Shown here: piece by piece, positions 18,202 to 27,733 of the stretch
Layout of the letters: each line of letters opens with the position of its first letter
Numbering within the stretch: position 1 is the first letter of the stretch
Assembly: GCA_963703665.1 (NCBI GenBank)
Contig: CAVPFB010000003.1
Coordinates: 806,001 to 870,000, forward strand
Length of the DNA: 64,000 bases
From: AP-15 sp963703665
GTDB lineage: Bacteria; Pseudomonadota; Alphaproteobacteria; ATCC43930; CGMCC-115725
Direction: 5' to 3'
Notes under the pieces: model-generated
The model's input: only the letters and a program-made list of their open reading frames with translations
What the model was told of the DNA's origin: nothing
Database searches by the model: none
Translations under genes and position numbers: made by a program

Positions 18202-18453
18202 TCAGGAGTGACGCAGCAATACGCCGAGTATCGCGATGGTAGCTGCGGCGTCGATGCCGATTGCCCAGGTCAATAGCCCAAACCGGGTTTTTACTTCGGC
18301 GCGAAACGATACCAAATTGGTTTCCAGCCGATCGAGACGAGCATCGAATAAAGCCAGGCGGGATTCGTAATCCGCGAGCTCCTCGGCAGCCTCCCGCGCC
18401 TTATGGTCGGAGACGCCCGCGCTCAACAGCGCATCGTAGGTCTTGGACAGCAC
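18202..18453 (-). CDS. Small coiled-coil protein with C-terminal TM anchor (DUF1640-like)
   Basis: 83 residues. The first 60 form an amphipathic helix with heptad-like spacing (KAREAAEELADYESRLALFDARLDRLETNL), followed by one membrane helix (LLTWAIGIDAAATIAILGVLL). This layout resembles bacterial DUF1640/CCDC90-like proteins. No function is assigned. The gene stands alone between the Nudix gene and the disrupted dCTP deaminase. Confidence 0.65.
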   Translation of the reverse strand: MLSKTYDALLSAGVSDHKAREAAEELADYESRLALFDARLDRLETNLVSFRAEVKTRFGLLTWAIGIDAAATIAILGVLLRHS

Positions 18454-18536
18454 GACAGCGGCAGTTTATCCGTCGGTGATTTGGGCGATTTGCTGCCTCG
18501 AGGGCGGGCAGCCGATCCTGGCGTGAGGTGCGCCGG

Positions 18537-19752
18537 TCATCGCACCGAGAGTTCCTTGAAGTGCTTCGAGAGGGCCAAGCCCTGGCTCTGGTATGACGAG
18601 CCGATGGCGCGGCCGTAGAGCTTGTCCGGGCGGGCGATCAGCCGCTCGTAGACGAGGCGGCCAATGATCTGGCCATGCTCGATGACAAAGGGCACCTCGT
18701 GCGCGCGCACCTCCAGTACCGCGCGGCTGCCTTTCCCGCCTGTCTCAGCCATGCCAAAGCCCGGATCAAAGAAACCTGCATAATGAACCCGAAATTCGCC
18801 GACTAACGTGTCATACGCCAGCATCTCCGCCGCCTGGTCTGTCGGTATGGCGACCGACTCGCGCGACGCCAGAATGTAAAAATCCTCTGGATCGAGGATT
18901 ATGCCCTGATCTGGGTTTGCAAATACCAGATCCCAAAAATCCTGCACGTTATAGTGGTTTATTCGATCCACGTCTATTACCGGCGTATGCTTTCGCGCCT
19001 TATAGCCGACAAAACCACTCTGAAGGGTACCACTCACGTCTACGGTAACTGCTAACCCTCCCTCGATTAACTCCCGGCCGATAGGCGAACCGGGGGGTAC
19101 TATGCTAAAGCCGACTTCTTCGTGCAGCCGGCGCAACGCGGCGTTGCTCGAAGTCGGCCTCCCTCGTCGAACTCGAAGCTGAACGAGGCGTGAGCCCTTT
19201 CGAACAAGAATGCTGAACGATCGAGGTGACAGTTCTGCGAACAGTGGGCCCGAGTAATTAGATTTGATGCTGTCGAACTCCGTGCCATGATCGGTAATCA
19301 CGCGCGCGAAAACGTTAAGGCGGCCGGTCGAACTTTTCGGATTGGCCGACCCGGAGGTGCGATATCGCAGCGCTAGGTGTTCTAGTAACGGCACGATGTA
19401 GACGCAGTCCTTTTCGAGGACAGCACCTTCACGCAAATCGAGGGTATGAAGCCGCAAGCTGACCCAATTTCTCAGTGACTGTGCAATCGGGGCCAGGAAG
19501 AAAGCTCGCGCGGACACGATAAGCGATGTCCCCGAGACGCAAATCGAGGCTGGAAGGTTGAATCTGATCGTCAACGATAGGCTCCAGGGACTGGATCTCG
19601 CGGGTCCGCTCGATCGCATCGCGCAGCAATTGGTACGGCAAAATCCCGGTGGCGTGCTCAAGCTCTTTCGGTTCAGGCGGCGGAAATAGCTCCCCGGTCG
19701 AAGGCTCGGTTTCGGGCAGCGGGAACAGCGGGCCTGCCTGCGCTCCTTTCAT
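18537..19752 (-). pseudogene. dcd: dCTP deaminase (DCD2-like), one frame break
   Basis: The N-terminal part starts at ATG 19752 (MKGAQAGPLFPL) and runs through GILPYQLLRDAIERTREI and DDQIQPSSLDLRLGD. After an apparent extra base near 19441-19460 the protein continues as HTLDLREGAVLEKDCVYIVPLLEHLAL to SVR* at 18537, giving about 404 residues when repaired. It resembles the double-length alphaproteobacterial dCTP deaminase that makes dUTP from dCTP. GC is clearly lower than in flanking genes. It may be real decay or a sequence error. It is divergent from cysK across about 140 bases. Confidence 0.78.
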
Positions 19753-19894
19753 CCAGTAGTATCCTCCGATTGGCAACAGCGCCGTTTTAAGCCATGTGCC
19801 CCGAAGCGTAAATCGCGGCCGGCTTGCCCTCGATACACGGCGACAGGTACTGTCATAAGCGATCAGCAAGGCGCCAGAGGCAGCGGAGGGAGGC

Positions 19895-20893
19895 ATGCAG
19901 ATCCGCGACGGCTTTGTCGGGGCGGTCGGGAACACGCCGCTGATCAAGTTGCGGCGGGCCTCGCAGGAGACCGGGTGCACGATCCTCGGCAAGGCCGAAT
20001 TTCTGAACCCCGGCGGATCGGTCAAGGACCGGGCGGCGCTGGCGATCATCGCCGACGCCGAGGATCGCGGCCTCCTAAAGCCGGGCGGGGTCGTCGTCGA
20101 GGGCACCGCCGGCAACACCGGGATCGGCCTGGCGCTGGTCGGCAACGCGCGCGGCTATCGCACCGTCATCGTCATGCCCGAGACGCAGAGCCAGGAAAAA
20201 AAGGACATGCTGCTTCTGTGCGGCGCCGATCTGCGGCTCGTTCCGGCGGTGCCCTATGCCAACCCGAATAATTACGTGCGCTATTCCGAGCGGCTCGCGG
20301 CCGAGATCGCGGCCGAGGAGCCGAACGGGGCGATCTGGGCCAACCAGTTCGACAATCTCGCCAACCGCCGCGGCCATTATCAGACGACCGGCCCCGAGGT
20401 CTGGGACGGCACCGACGGCCGGGTCGACGGCTTCACCTGCTCGGTCGGCACCGGAGGCACCCTGTCGGGCGTCGGCATCGCGCTGAAAGAGCGCAACCCC
20501 GATGTCAAAATCTATTTGTCGGACCCGATGGGGTCGGGGCTCTATCGCTGGTACGAGAGCGGCGAACTGAAGCCCGAGGGCAATTCGATCACCGAGGGGA
20601 TCGGCAACAACCGGGTGACCCGGAACCTCGAGGGCGCGCCGCTCGACGGCCAGTTCCAGATCCCCGACAGCGAGGCGCTGCCGGTATTGTTCGACCTGGT
20701 GCGCGAGGAGGGGCTGGTGCTCGGCGGCTCGACCGGGATCAATGTCTGCGGCGCGATCCGCCTCGCGCGGCTGCTCGGCCCCGGCCACACGATCGTGACC
20801 ATCCTCGCCGATTCCGGCACCCGCTATCAGTCGAAGCTGTTCAACCCCGCCTTTTTGAAGGAGCGCGACCTGCCGACGCCGCCGTGGCTCTGA
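19895..20893 (+). CDS. cysK: Cysteine synthase A (O-acetylserine sulfhydrylase)
   Basis: 332 residues. A PLP enzyme making cysteine from O-acetylserine and sulfide. The PLP lysine is in FLNPGGSVKDRAA (about residue 47), with NTPLIKL upstream, the TSGNTG-type loop here as EGTAGNTGIGLAL, and a glycine-rich phosphate loop CSVGTGGTLSGVG. It is slightly longer than E. coli CysK. No cys operon partners are adjacent; a GIY-YIG gene bracketed by palindromes follows. Confidence 0.93.
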   Translation: MQIRDGFVGAVGNTPLIKLRRASQETGCTILGKAEFLNPGGSVKDRAALAIIADAEDRGLLKPGGVVVEGTAGNTGIGLALVGNARGYRTVIVMPETQSQEKKDMLLLCGADLRLVPAVPYANPNNYVRYSERLAAEIAAEEPNGAIWANQFDNLANRRGHYQTTGPEVWDGTDGRVDGFTCSVGTGGTLSGVGIALKERNPDVKIYLSDPMGSGLYRWYESGELKPEGNSITEGIGNNRVTRNLEGAPLDGQFQIPDSEALPVLFDLVREEGLVLGGSTGINVCGAIRLARLLGPGHTIVTILADSGTRYQSKLFNPAFLKERDLPTPPWL

Positions 20894-20911
20894 ACGTCGA
20901 TTTTCCTCAAG

Positions 20912-20940
20912 CCCATCCCGGCGAAGGCCGGGACCCATTT
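20912..20940 (+). repeat. REP-like palindrome, left copy
   Basis: Contains TCCCGGC-GAAG-GCCGGGA, a perfect 7-bp stem with a 4-base loop. It lies 18 bases after the cysK stop and 13 bases before the GIY-YIG start. Its inverted partner is at 21262-21290, identical at 26 of 29 positions. It may also act as a transcription terminator for cysK. Confidence 0.85.
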
Positions 20941-20953
20941 TTGGGCTCGCTCG

Positions 20954-21238
20954 ATGTATTTTGTCTATTTGCTCGGAAGCAGACCCTACGGAACTCTGTA
21001 TGTCGGGGTGACTTCGGATCTCCCCCGGCGGGTGTCGGAGCACAAAAGCAAGCTGGTGCCCGGTTTTACCGCCAAATATAGTGTAGATCGACTGGTGTGG
21101 TTCGAGGCGCATGAGAAGCATGCTTCGGCGCTGCAACGTGAAAAGCGAATCAAGGGACGGAAGCGCGATTGGAAGATCAATCTAATCGAGCGGGACAACC
21201 CGCACTGGCTCGACTTGTCGGATGATCTATCCGGTTGA
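20954..21238 (+). CDS. GIY-YIG nuclease family protein (URI-like)
   Basis: 94 residues covering just a GIY-YIG domain. The GIY is represented by VYLLGSRPYGTLYVGVTSDLPRRVSEH (YVG plus Arg and His), with a catalytic-looking Glu within LVWFEAHEKHASALQREKRIKG and a basic tail KGRKRDWKINLI. Stand-alone proteins of this size are common in alphaproteobacteria; their substrate is unknown. The gene lies exactly between two inverted copies of one palindromic repeat, which suggests the nuclease and the palindrome belong together. Confidence 0.92.
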   Translation: MYFVYLLGSRPYGTLYVGVTSDLPRRVSEHKSKLVPGFTAKYSVDRLVWFEAHEKHASALQREKRIKGRKRDWKINLIERDNPHWLDLSDDLSG

Positions 21239-21261
21239 TCCGCAGGTTCGTGCGCTGGCTT

Positions 21262-21290
21262 AAGTGGGTCCCGGCCTGCGCCGGGATGGA
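21262..21290 (-). repeat. REP-like palindrome, right inverted copy
   Basis: Reverse complement of the 20912-20940 element with three mismatches in 29 bases. It begins 24 bases after the GIY-YIG stop and ends 27 bases before the AlaX start. The stem is TCCCGGC/GCCGGGA with loop bases changed (CGCA-type). The two copies enclose only the GIY-YIG gene. Confidence 0.85.
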
Positions 21291-21316
21291 AGGATTGAGG
21301 AGAGGTGGGAAAGGAG

Positions 21317-22030
21317 ATGACCGAGCTGCTGTTTCGCGAGGATGGCTACCTGCGCAGCTGCGCGGCGCGGGTGGTCGGCGGCGATGCGCGGGGGATCCGG
21401 CTCGACCGCACGGTGTTTTATCCGACCGGCGGCGGCCAGCCTGGCGACAAGGGCGTGCTGCGGCTGCCGTCCGGGGGGACGATCGCGATCGTCGATACGA
21501 TCAAGGGCGAGGCGGCGGACGAGGTGCTGCACGTGCCGGAGGCGGGTGCGGCGTTGCCCGCAGCCGGCGCCGAGCTGACCGCCGAGATCGATTGGCCGCG
21601 GCGCCATCGGCTGATGCGCATGCACACCTGCCTGCATCTGTTGTGCAGCATCGTTCCGGGGGCGGTGACCGGCGGCCAGGTCGCCGACGGCCGCGGCCGG
21701 CTCGATTTCGACGTGCCGGGGTCGAGCCTCGACAGGCAGGAACTCGCCGCCCGGCTCAACGCGCTGATCGCGCAAGCTCGCCCGGTCGGCCCGCGCTGGA
21801 TCGGCGACGACGAGCTCGCCGCTCAACCCGAACTGGTCCGCACCATGTCGGTCAAGCCGCCGACCGGCACCGGCCGGGTGCGGCTGATCGAGATTGCCGG
21901 GGTCGACCTGCAGCCGTGCGGCGGGACCCATATCCGCAACACCGCCGAGATCGGCCCGGTCACGGTCGTTAAGATCGAAAACAAGGGCCGGCAGAACCGC
22001 CGGGTGATCGTCGCCTTCGCCCCCGGCTGA
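21317..22030 (+). CDS. Alanyl-tRNA editing protein (AlaX family)
   Basis: About 237 residues from ATG 21317 (MTELLFREDGYLRSC); a GTG 12 bases upstream is possible. This is the free-standing editing domain of alanyl-tRNA synthetase, which deacylates Ser-tRNA(Ala). Zinc ligands are visible as HRLMRMHTCLHLL (HxxxH type, near residue 97) and CGGTHIRN (near 200). The DRTVFYPTGGGQPGDKG motif is typical. It is followed 17 bases later by sseA, probably in one transcript. Confidence 0.92.
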   Translation: MTELLFREDGYLRSCAARVVGGDARGIRLDRTVFYPTGGGQPGDKGVLRLPSGGTIAIVDTIKGEAADEVLHVPEAGAALPAAGAELTAEIDWPRRHRLMRMHTCLHLLCSIVPGAVTGGQVADGRGRLDFDVPGSSLDRQELAARLNALIAQARPVGPRWIGDDELAAQPELVRTMSVKPPTGTGRVRLIEIAGVDLQPCGGTHIRNTAEIGPVTVVKIENKGRQNRRVIVAFAPG

Positions 22031-22047
22031 GGGAGGAAGACAGCGTC

Positions 22048-23019
22048 ATGCCCTTTGCCCATCCTGATTCTCTGGTCAGCACCGAGTGGCTGGCGGCCCA
22101 TCTGCGCGATGCCGACGTCCAGGTCGTCGATTGCTCGTTCAAATTGCCGGGCATCCTGCCGATCGCGCGGGCGGATTACCAACGCGGCCATATTCCCGGC
22201 GCAGTGTTTTGCGACATCGACGACATCGCCGAGCCCGGCACCAGCCTGCCGCACATGATCCCGTCGCCGGAGTTGTTCGCGCAGAAGATCGGCGCGCTCG
22301 GCATCGGCGACGAAGACCGGGTCATCGTCTACGACGGCAACGGGCTGTCTTCGGCCGGGAGGGCGTGGTGGATGCTGCGGCTGTTCGGTCATCGCGAGGT
22401 GGCATTGCTCGATGGCGGGCTACCGAAATGGAAGGCGGAGGGACGGCCGGTCGACACCGCGATCCCGGCCCCGCCGTCGCGGCATTTCACGGCGCGGTTC
22501 GATCCGGCGCTGGTCCGTGACAGGGCGGCACTGATCGCAAACCTCGCGACCGGGGCCGAGCAGGTCGTCGATGCGCGCGCCGCCGGCCGCTTCGACGGCA
22601 CCACGCCCGAGGCCCGGCCCGGACTGCGCAGCGGCCATATTCCGGGCAGCCGCAACCTTCCCTACGACGAGCTGACCGATCCGGCGACGCATCAGCTGCG
22701 CAGCGCCGACCAGCTGGCCCGTCTGTTCAATGCCGCCGGGGTCGCCCTCGACCGGCCGATCGTGACCAGCTGCGGCTCAGGCGTCACGGCCTGCGCGCTC
22801 GCCTTTGCCTTGCATCTGATCGGCCATCCCGACGCCGCGGTTTATGACGGGTCGTGGTCGGAATGGGGCCGGCCGGGCGACACCCCGGTCGAAACCGGCC
22901 CGGCTGCCCCCCGAGATGAGGGGCTCAGGCCGTGCTCCACGACACGATCACCTATCTCGAAATGCTGGCGCGTCCGAGCGGGGCCCGAACCCCGGTTCCG
23001 GCCGGCAAGCTGGCGCTGA
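22048..23019 (+). CDS. sseA: 3-mercaptopyruvate/thiosulfate sulfurtransferase
   Basis: Two rhodanese domains. The first (about 1-135) contains RGHIPGAVFCDIDDIAEP; the second (about 160-285) has the catalytic loop TSCGSGVTACALA with Cys near residue 234. It transfers sulfur from 3-mercaptopyruvate to thiols or cyanide. The natural C-terminus is probably at VETGPAAP; as written the frame runs on about 34 unrelated residues into the GNAT gene. One additional C in the C6 run at 22907-22912 would end it at TGA 22917-22919, so a missing base is suspected. Confidence 0.88.
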   Translation: MPFAHPDSLVSTEWLAAHLRDADVQVVDCSFKLPGILPIARADYQRGHIPGAVFCDIDDIAEPGTSLPHMIPSPELFAQKIGALGIGDEDRVIVYDGNGLSSAGRAWWMLRLFGHREVALLDGGLPKWKAEGRPVDTAIPAPPSRHFTARFDPALVRDRAALIANLATGAEQVVDARAAGRFDGTTPEARPGLRSGHIPGSRNLPYDELTDPATHQLRSADQLARLFNAAGVALDRPIVTSCGSGVTACALAFALHLIGHPDAAVYDGSWSEWGRPGDTPVETGPAAPRDEGLRPCSTTRSPISKCWRVRAGPEPRFRPASWR

Positions 23020-23504
23020 TGCGGGCCGAGCGCTGCACCGTCTCGTTCTACCGCTATATCTACGATGCGGTCGGCGAGCCCTGGCTGTGGTTCGAGCGCC
23101 GGCTCTTTGGCGATGCCGCCCTGGCCCAGCTGATCGCCAGGCCGACGCTGGAGATTTTCGTCCTCTATGTGGGCGGCGTGCCGGCCGGGTTTTTCGAGCT
23201 CGACACCGCCGAGCCGCGCGAGACCAAATTGTGCTATTTCGGGCTCGTCCCCGACTTCATCGGCCGCGGCTACGGCGCCTACATGCTGCAGGCGGCGATC
23301 GACCGGGCCTGGACCGCGCGGCCGATCGGCCGGTTCTGGCTGCACACCTCGACCTACGACCATCCGAACGCATTGCGGGTCTATCAGCGCGCCGGATTTA
23401 GCGTCTATGCCCGCCGCCCGGTATCGTTCGAGGACCCGCGGCTGCACGGGATTCTGCCGCGCACGTTGCGCCATCGCCTGCTGCCGGTGCTGGGCGAGAG
23501 CTAG
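22932..23504 (+). CDS. GNAT family N-acetyltransferase
   Basis: 190 residues from GTG 22932 (VLHDTITYLEMLARP). The GNAT core is at about 75-165: LEIFVLYVGGVPAGFFEL as beta4, the acetyl-CoA loop in LVPDFIGRGYGAYMLQAAI, and the HPNALRVYQRAGF motif. The substrate is unknown. It overlaps the literal end of sseA by 88 bases in another frame; the overlap vanishes if the sseA frame is repaired at 22907-22912. Confidence 0.87.
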   Translation: MLHDTITYLEMLARPSGARTPVPAGKLALMRAERCTVSFYRYIYDAVGEPWLWFERRLFGDAALAQLIARPTLEIFVLYVGGVPAGFFELDTAEPRETKLCYFGLVPDFIGRGYGAYMLQAAIDRAWTARPIGRFWLHTSTYDHPNALRVYQRAGFSVYARRPVSFEDPRLHGILPRTLRHRLLPVLGES

Positions 23505-23595
23505 CGCGACCCCCTCAGAGGTGCTACCGACGGCGCGGAGCGGTCAATCAGCTGCAGATGCAGCGACTTCGCGACCGGCCACCAAGGGGGAAGAT

Positions 23596-25020
23596 ATGAG
23601 GATACCGAGCGCTGTGACCTTTCGCGCGTCTGCGGGATTTGCCGCGGCGCTGTTACTGGCTGCGGTGTCGACGGCTTCGGCGCAAAACCTCTCGCCCAGC
23701 GAAGCCAAGGCGATCGCCGAGAACGCCTATGTCTGCGGCTATCCGCTGGTGACCATGGAGCTGACCCGGCGCAGCTTCACCAACGTGGCTCGGCCGAACG
23801 GCAAGAGCGCCCCGATGGGCTTCTTCGTCAACGTCCCGAGATACCCCGCTGCATCCGACAAGCGCGTGACGGCGCCGAACGCCGACACGCTCTACTCGAC
23901 GGCCTGGATCGATGTCGGCAAGGAGCCGTACATCCTGCACGTGCCCGACGAGCACGGGCGCTATTATCTGATGCCGATGCTGGACGGCTGGACCGACGTG
24001 TTCGCCGACCCCGGCAAGCGTACCACCGGCACCGCGGCCGCTGATTTCGCAATTACCGGCCCGGGTTGGAAGGGGACATTGCCGCCCGGCATCAAGGCCG
24101 AATACAAGTCGCCCACAAACATCGTGTGGGTTCTCGGCCGCACCTATTCGACTGGCACGCCGGCCGACTATGCCGCCGTCAACGCCATTCAAGCGCAATA
24201 CAAGCTCACTCCGCTCAGCGCCTGGGGCAGGCCCTACACCCCGCCGCCCGGCGTCGTGAATCCCACCTGGGACACGAAAGACCCGGTGCGCGACCAGGTC
24301 GATGCGATGGATGGGGCAACCTATTTCCGACTGCTCGCCGAGCTGATGAAAACCAACCCACCGGCGGCCGCCGATGCCCCGATGGTTGCCGCGATGGCGA
24401 AGATCGGCATTGCCGCCGGCAAAGATTTCGACCCCGCTAAGCTGACCCAGGCGCAATCCGCCGCAATTCAGGCGGCTCCCGAGCCCGCGCAGGCGACGAT
24501 CATGGGGTTGATGAAAGAGGTCGCCCTGACCAACGGGTGGAGCGTCTTCACCAAGCTCGGCGTCTACGGCACCGATTATCGCTTGCGCGCTCTGGTGACC
24601 GCCATCGGCCTCGGCGCCAACCGGCCGCAGGACGCGATCTACCCGGTTGGCCAGGTGGACGCGGATGGCAAGCCGTTCGATGCCGCCAACCGCTACGTCA
24701 TGCACTTCCCGGCGGGACAGCTGCCGCCGGTCAACGGCTTCTGGTCGCTGACGATGTATGACGGCCAGTATTTCTTCGTGCCGAACAAGCTGAACCGCTA
24801 CACGCTGAGCGCCCGCAACGCGCTCAAGCACAATGCCGACGGTTCGGTCGATCTTTACCTTCAGGCAGATCCCCCCGGCCCAGCCCGGCAGGCCAACTGG
24901 CTGCCGACGACACAGGGCGGCAAGTTCATCCCGATGCTGCGCATGTACTGGCCGAAGGAGACGCCGCCCTCGATCCTCGACGGCACCTGGAAGCCGCCGC
25001 CGGTCGCGCTCAGCAAGTGA
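23596..25020 (+). CDS. DUF1254/DUF1214 domain protein, exported
   Basis: 474 residues from ATG 23596 with AAGGGGGA upstream. A Sec signal peptide is cleaved around ASAQN (residue 32). The DUF1254 part (about 45-190) includes NAYVCGYPLVTMELTRR and VTAPNADTLYSTAWIDVG; the DUF1214 part (about 340-465) includes PPVNGFWSLTMYDGQYFFVPN and LYLQADPPG. It is a widespread bacterial family with no firm biochemical role that I know. It is translationally coupled (GTGA) to the barrel protein downstream. Confidence 0.9.
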   Translation: MRIPSAVTFRASAGFAAALLLAAVSTASAQNLSPSEAKAIAENAYVCGYPLVTMELTRRSFTNVARPNGKSAPMGFFVNVPRYPAASDKRVTAPNADTLYSTAWIDVGKEPYILHVPDEHGRYYLMPMLDGWTDVFADPGKRTTGTAAADFAITGPGWKGTLPPGIKAEYKSPTNIVWVLGRTYSTGTPADYAAVNAIQAQYKLTPLSAWGRPYTPPPGVVNPTWDTKDPVRDQVDAMDGATYFRLLAELMKTNPPAAADAPMVAAMAKIGIAAGKDFDPAKLTQAQSAAIQAAPEPAQATIMGLMKEVALTNGWSVFTKLGVYGTDYRLRALVTAIGLGANRPQDAIYPVGQVDADGKPFDAANRYVMHFPAGQLPPVNGFWSLTMYDGQYFFVPNKLNRYTLSARNALKHNADGSVDLYLQADPPGPARQANWLPTTQGGKFIPMLRMYWPKETPPSILDGTWKPPPVALSK

Positions 25021-25856
25021 GCCGATTGCGTACGGGCATGATGGCCGGGGAAGGGTCGGTGCCGTACCAACCCAAGCTGATCCTGTCGATCGTTGCCGGT
25101 CTTGTGGGTATGCTGGCCGCGATCGAGGCCGTTCCTCGTCCGGCGCTCGCGCAGACGGCATCGGGGCAGAGCGGGCCGCAGATATTGATAACGCCCTATC
25201 TATGGCTCGCAGGCATCAATACCGCGATCAATACGCCGTTGCCGCGAGTGCCCACGGTCAATTCGGATGTCGGCGCCTTTCAGCTCCTCGGGCATCTCGA
25301 CGGGGTGCCGTTCATGGGCTCGGCCGAGGTGCGCGATGGCCCCGTCAGCATGCTCGGCGACGTGCTCCATGTCCCGGTCGGCACCAGCATCACCACCCGA
25401 AATATCTTCTACCAGGGCGGCAACGCCGCGCTGACGGCGAACATGGGCACCGCGCTGTTCCTTTACCACGTAATCGATCAATCCGTTCAGTCGCTGGACG
25501 CGGGCGGCGGCGTTCGCGCCTGGGGATTTTCGAGCCGGCTGACCTTGAACGCCGGGCTGCTGCCGACGGCCAATGTAGCGCGCACGGCCGGCTGGGTCGA
25601 TCCGCTGCTCGCCGCGCGCTATCACCGGGCCCTCGGCGATGGGTTCGGCCTGACCGTCTATGGCGATCTCGGCGGCTTTGACGCCGGCGCGCAGGTCGAT
25701 TGGCAGGTGATCGGCACGGTCGACTACGCCCCCACGCCGTGGCTGACGCTGCGTCTTGGTTACCGCAGCCTCAACTTCAACTATCAATCCATCAACAATG
25801 TTGGCTTCAACGTGCACATGAAGGGGCCGATCCTTGCCGGCACTTTCCGGTTCTGA
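25017..25856 (+). CDS. Predicted outer-membrane beta-barrel protein
   Basis: 279 residues. GTG 25017 overlaps the DUF1254 stop. A hydrophobic leader ends near ALAQTA (residue 46). The rest alternates short beta-prone stretches (ILITPYLWLAGINTAINTPL, WLTLRLGYRSLNFNY) and ends in a terminal Phe (AGTFRF), typical of outer-membrane barrels. Similar proteins occur beside DUF1254 genes. No specific substrate can be assigned. A start a few codons later (Met8 or Met9) would give a more typical signal peptide. Confidence 0.75.
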   Translation: MSRLRTGMMAGEGSVPYQPKLILSIVAGLVGMLAAIEAVPRPALAQTASGQSGPQILITPYLWLAGINTAINTPLPRVPTVNSDVGAFQLLGHLDGVPFMGSAEVRDGPVSMLGDVLHVPVGTSITTRNIFYQGGNAALTANMGTALFLYHVIDQSVQSLDAGGGVRAWGFSSRLTLNAGLLPTANVARTAGWVDPLLAARYHRALGDGFGLTVYGDLGGFDAGAQVDWQVIGTVDYAPTPWLTLRLGYRSLNFNYQSINNVGFNVHMKGPILAGTFRF

Positions 25857-26033
25857 GCGAGCTGACCAAGTGATTTGCGGTGACACTGATCGCCGGATAA
25901 CCGCAACGGCGTGGGGATGCGCGGCATCGGTCCATCGCGGCGCATCCATTGGTGCCACCGCTCGACCAGAGCTGGCGCGAGCACCCCAAAAGGGTTAAGC
26001 TCGCACCCTGTGCTCCGAGGGGGGAGCTTTGTC

Positions 26034-27733
26034 ATGAGTAATCTCGCCGAGCCGCCGGCGATCGTGCATGCCGCGACGCGGCGTTCGCGCCGTGTGTCGG
26101 TGATCTGGATCATCCCGCTGGTGGCGGTGGCGATCGGCGCCTGGCTCGCCTGGGACACCTGGTCGAAGCAGGGGCCGACGATCACGGTCACCTTCGACAC
26201 CGCCGAGGGCCTGCAGGCGGGGCAGTCGCAGCTCAAGTTCAAGGATATCGTCTTCGGCACGGTCAAGAGCCTCGAGCTTTCCCCCGACCACAATCATGTG
26301 GTGGTGACGATCGACACGACCCGGCAGGCCGAGCCGCTGTTGACCCACAAGACGGTCTTTTGGGTGGTCAAACCGCGGCTCTTCGCAGGCGCCATCTCAG
26401 GCCTGCAGACCTTGTTCTCGGGCAGCTATGTCGGCATGCTGCCGGGCGCCACCGCCGGCCAGGCGCAGCGCAAGTTCGTCGGGCGCGAGGACCCGCCGAT
26501 CCTCGAGCGCGCACGTCCCGGGCCGCATCTTTTACCTGAAGGCCGAGCCGTCTCGGCTCGATCTCGCTCGGCTCGCCGATCTTTTACCGCGGTCTCGGCG
26601 TCGGCGAAGTGCTCGGCTGGGACATCGCGGACATGGCGAAATACGTGACGATCCACGCCTTTGTCAGGGCACCCTACGACACCTATGTGCATGACAGCAC
26701 CCGGTTCTGGAACGCCTCGGGGCTGTCGATCAAGCTCGCCGGAACCGGGCTGAAAGTCGAGGTCGAGTCGCTGCACGCGGTGCTGCTCGGCGGCATCGCG
26801 TTCGCCACGCCCGAAACCGAGCGCCGGGTCGCGGCGGCGAGCCTCGAAGACCACGTCTTCCCGCTGTTTGCCGACCAGGAGACGGCGGATGCCGCGTCCT
26901 ATACGACGAAGATCCCGGTCGTGTCGTACTTTCCGGGTTCGGTCAGCGGGCTCGGGCCCGGTTCCCCGGTCACCATTCACGGCCTCGTCGTCGGTCACGT
27001 GACCGATGTGCGGCTCACCTACGACCGGGCCAAGGACGCGGTCCTGGCGCCGGTCCGCTTCGAGGTCGAGCCCGAGCGCGTGCTCGGCGTCGGCGTCAGA
27101 ATGTTCAAGAACCCGGCCGAGGCGGTGGACGCGCTGTTGCAGAAAGGCCTGCGGGCGACCGTGCAGAGCGCGAGCCTGATCACCGGCCAGCAGCAGGTGG
27201 CGCTCGATTTCGTGCCCGACGCACCACCGGCCAAGCTCGCCATGGAGGGCGACGATTTTGTCTTGCCGACCGCACCCGGCGGCGGGTTCGCCGGGCTGCA
27301 GGCCTCGGCCAACGATTTGCTCGACAAGGTCAATACGATCCCGTTCGACCAGATCGGCAAAAACCTCGACGCCATCCTGAAATCGGTCAACGATCTGGCC
27401 AGCGGGCCGCAGATGCGCGAGGCGCTGAGCAAGCTCGCGGCGACGCTCGCCACCGCCGACGCGTTTACCCGCAACCTCAACAGCGGCACCGCGCCGGCCT
27501 TCAAGCAACTGCCGCAAATGGCGGCCCAGCTGCAAAAGACGGTGACCAACGCCAACAAGCTGTTGGTGTCGCTCGACAGCGGCTATGGCGACAACACCCG
27601 GTTCAACCGCGACATGGAGCGCCTGTTGGCGCAGGCCAACGACGCCGTCGCCTCGATCCGCGCACTCGCCGATCTGTTGGCGCGCCACCCGGAGGCCCTG
27701 ATCAAGGGGCGGCCCGCCGGAGGCGTCGAATGA
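26034..27733 (+). pseudogene. pqiB: PqiB-type MCE protein, two frame breaks
   Basis: Starts MSNLAEPPAIVHAATRR; TM at about 22-45 (VSVIWIIPLVAVAIGAWLAW), then MCE domains. The first MCE repeat (VTFDTAEGLQAGQSQLKFKDIVFG) is in one frame, VPGRIFYLKAE in a second frame after 26505-26515, and LGSPIFYRGLGVGEVLGWDIADM in a third after 26545-26560; the rest to 27733 is intact with a third MCE repeat. Each break looks like one extra base. Repaired, it is about 566 residues. PqiB forms a periplasm-spanning lipid tunnel. The stop overlaps pqiC (ATGA). Retained neighbours favour sequence error over decay. Confidence 0.85.
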
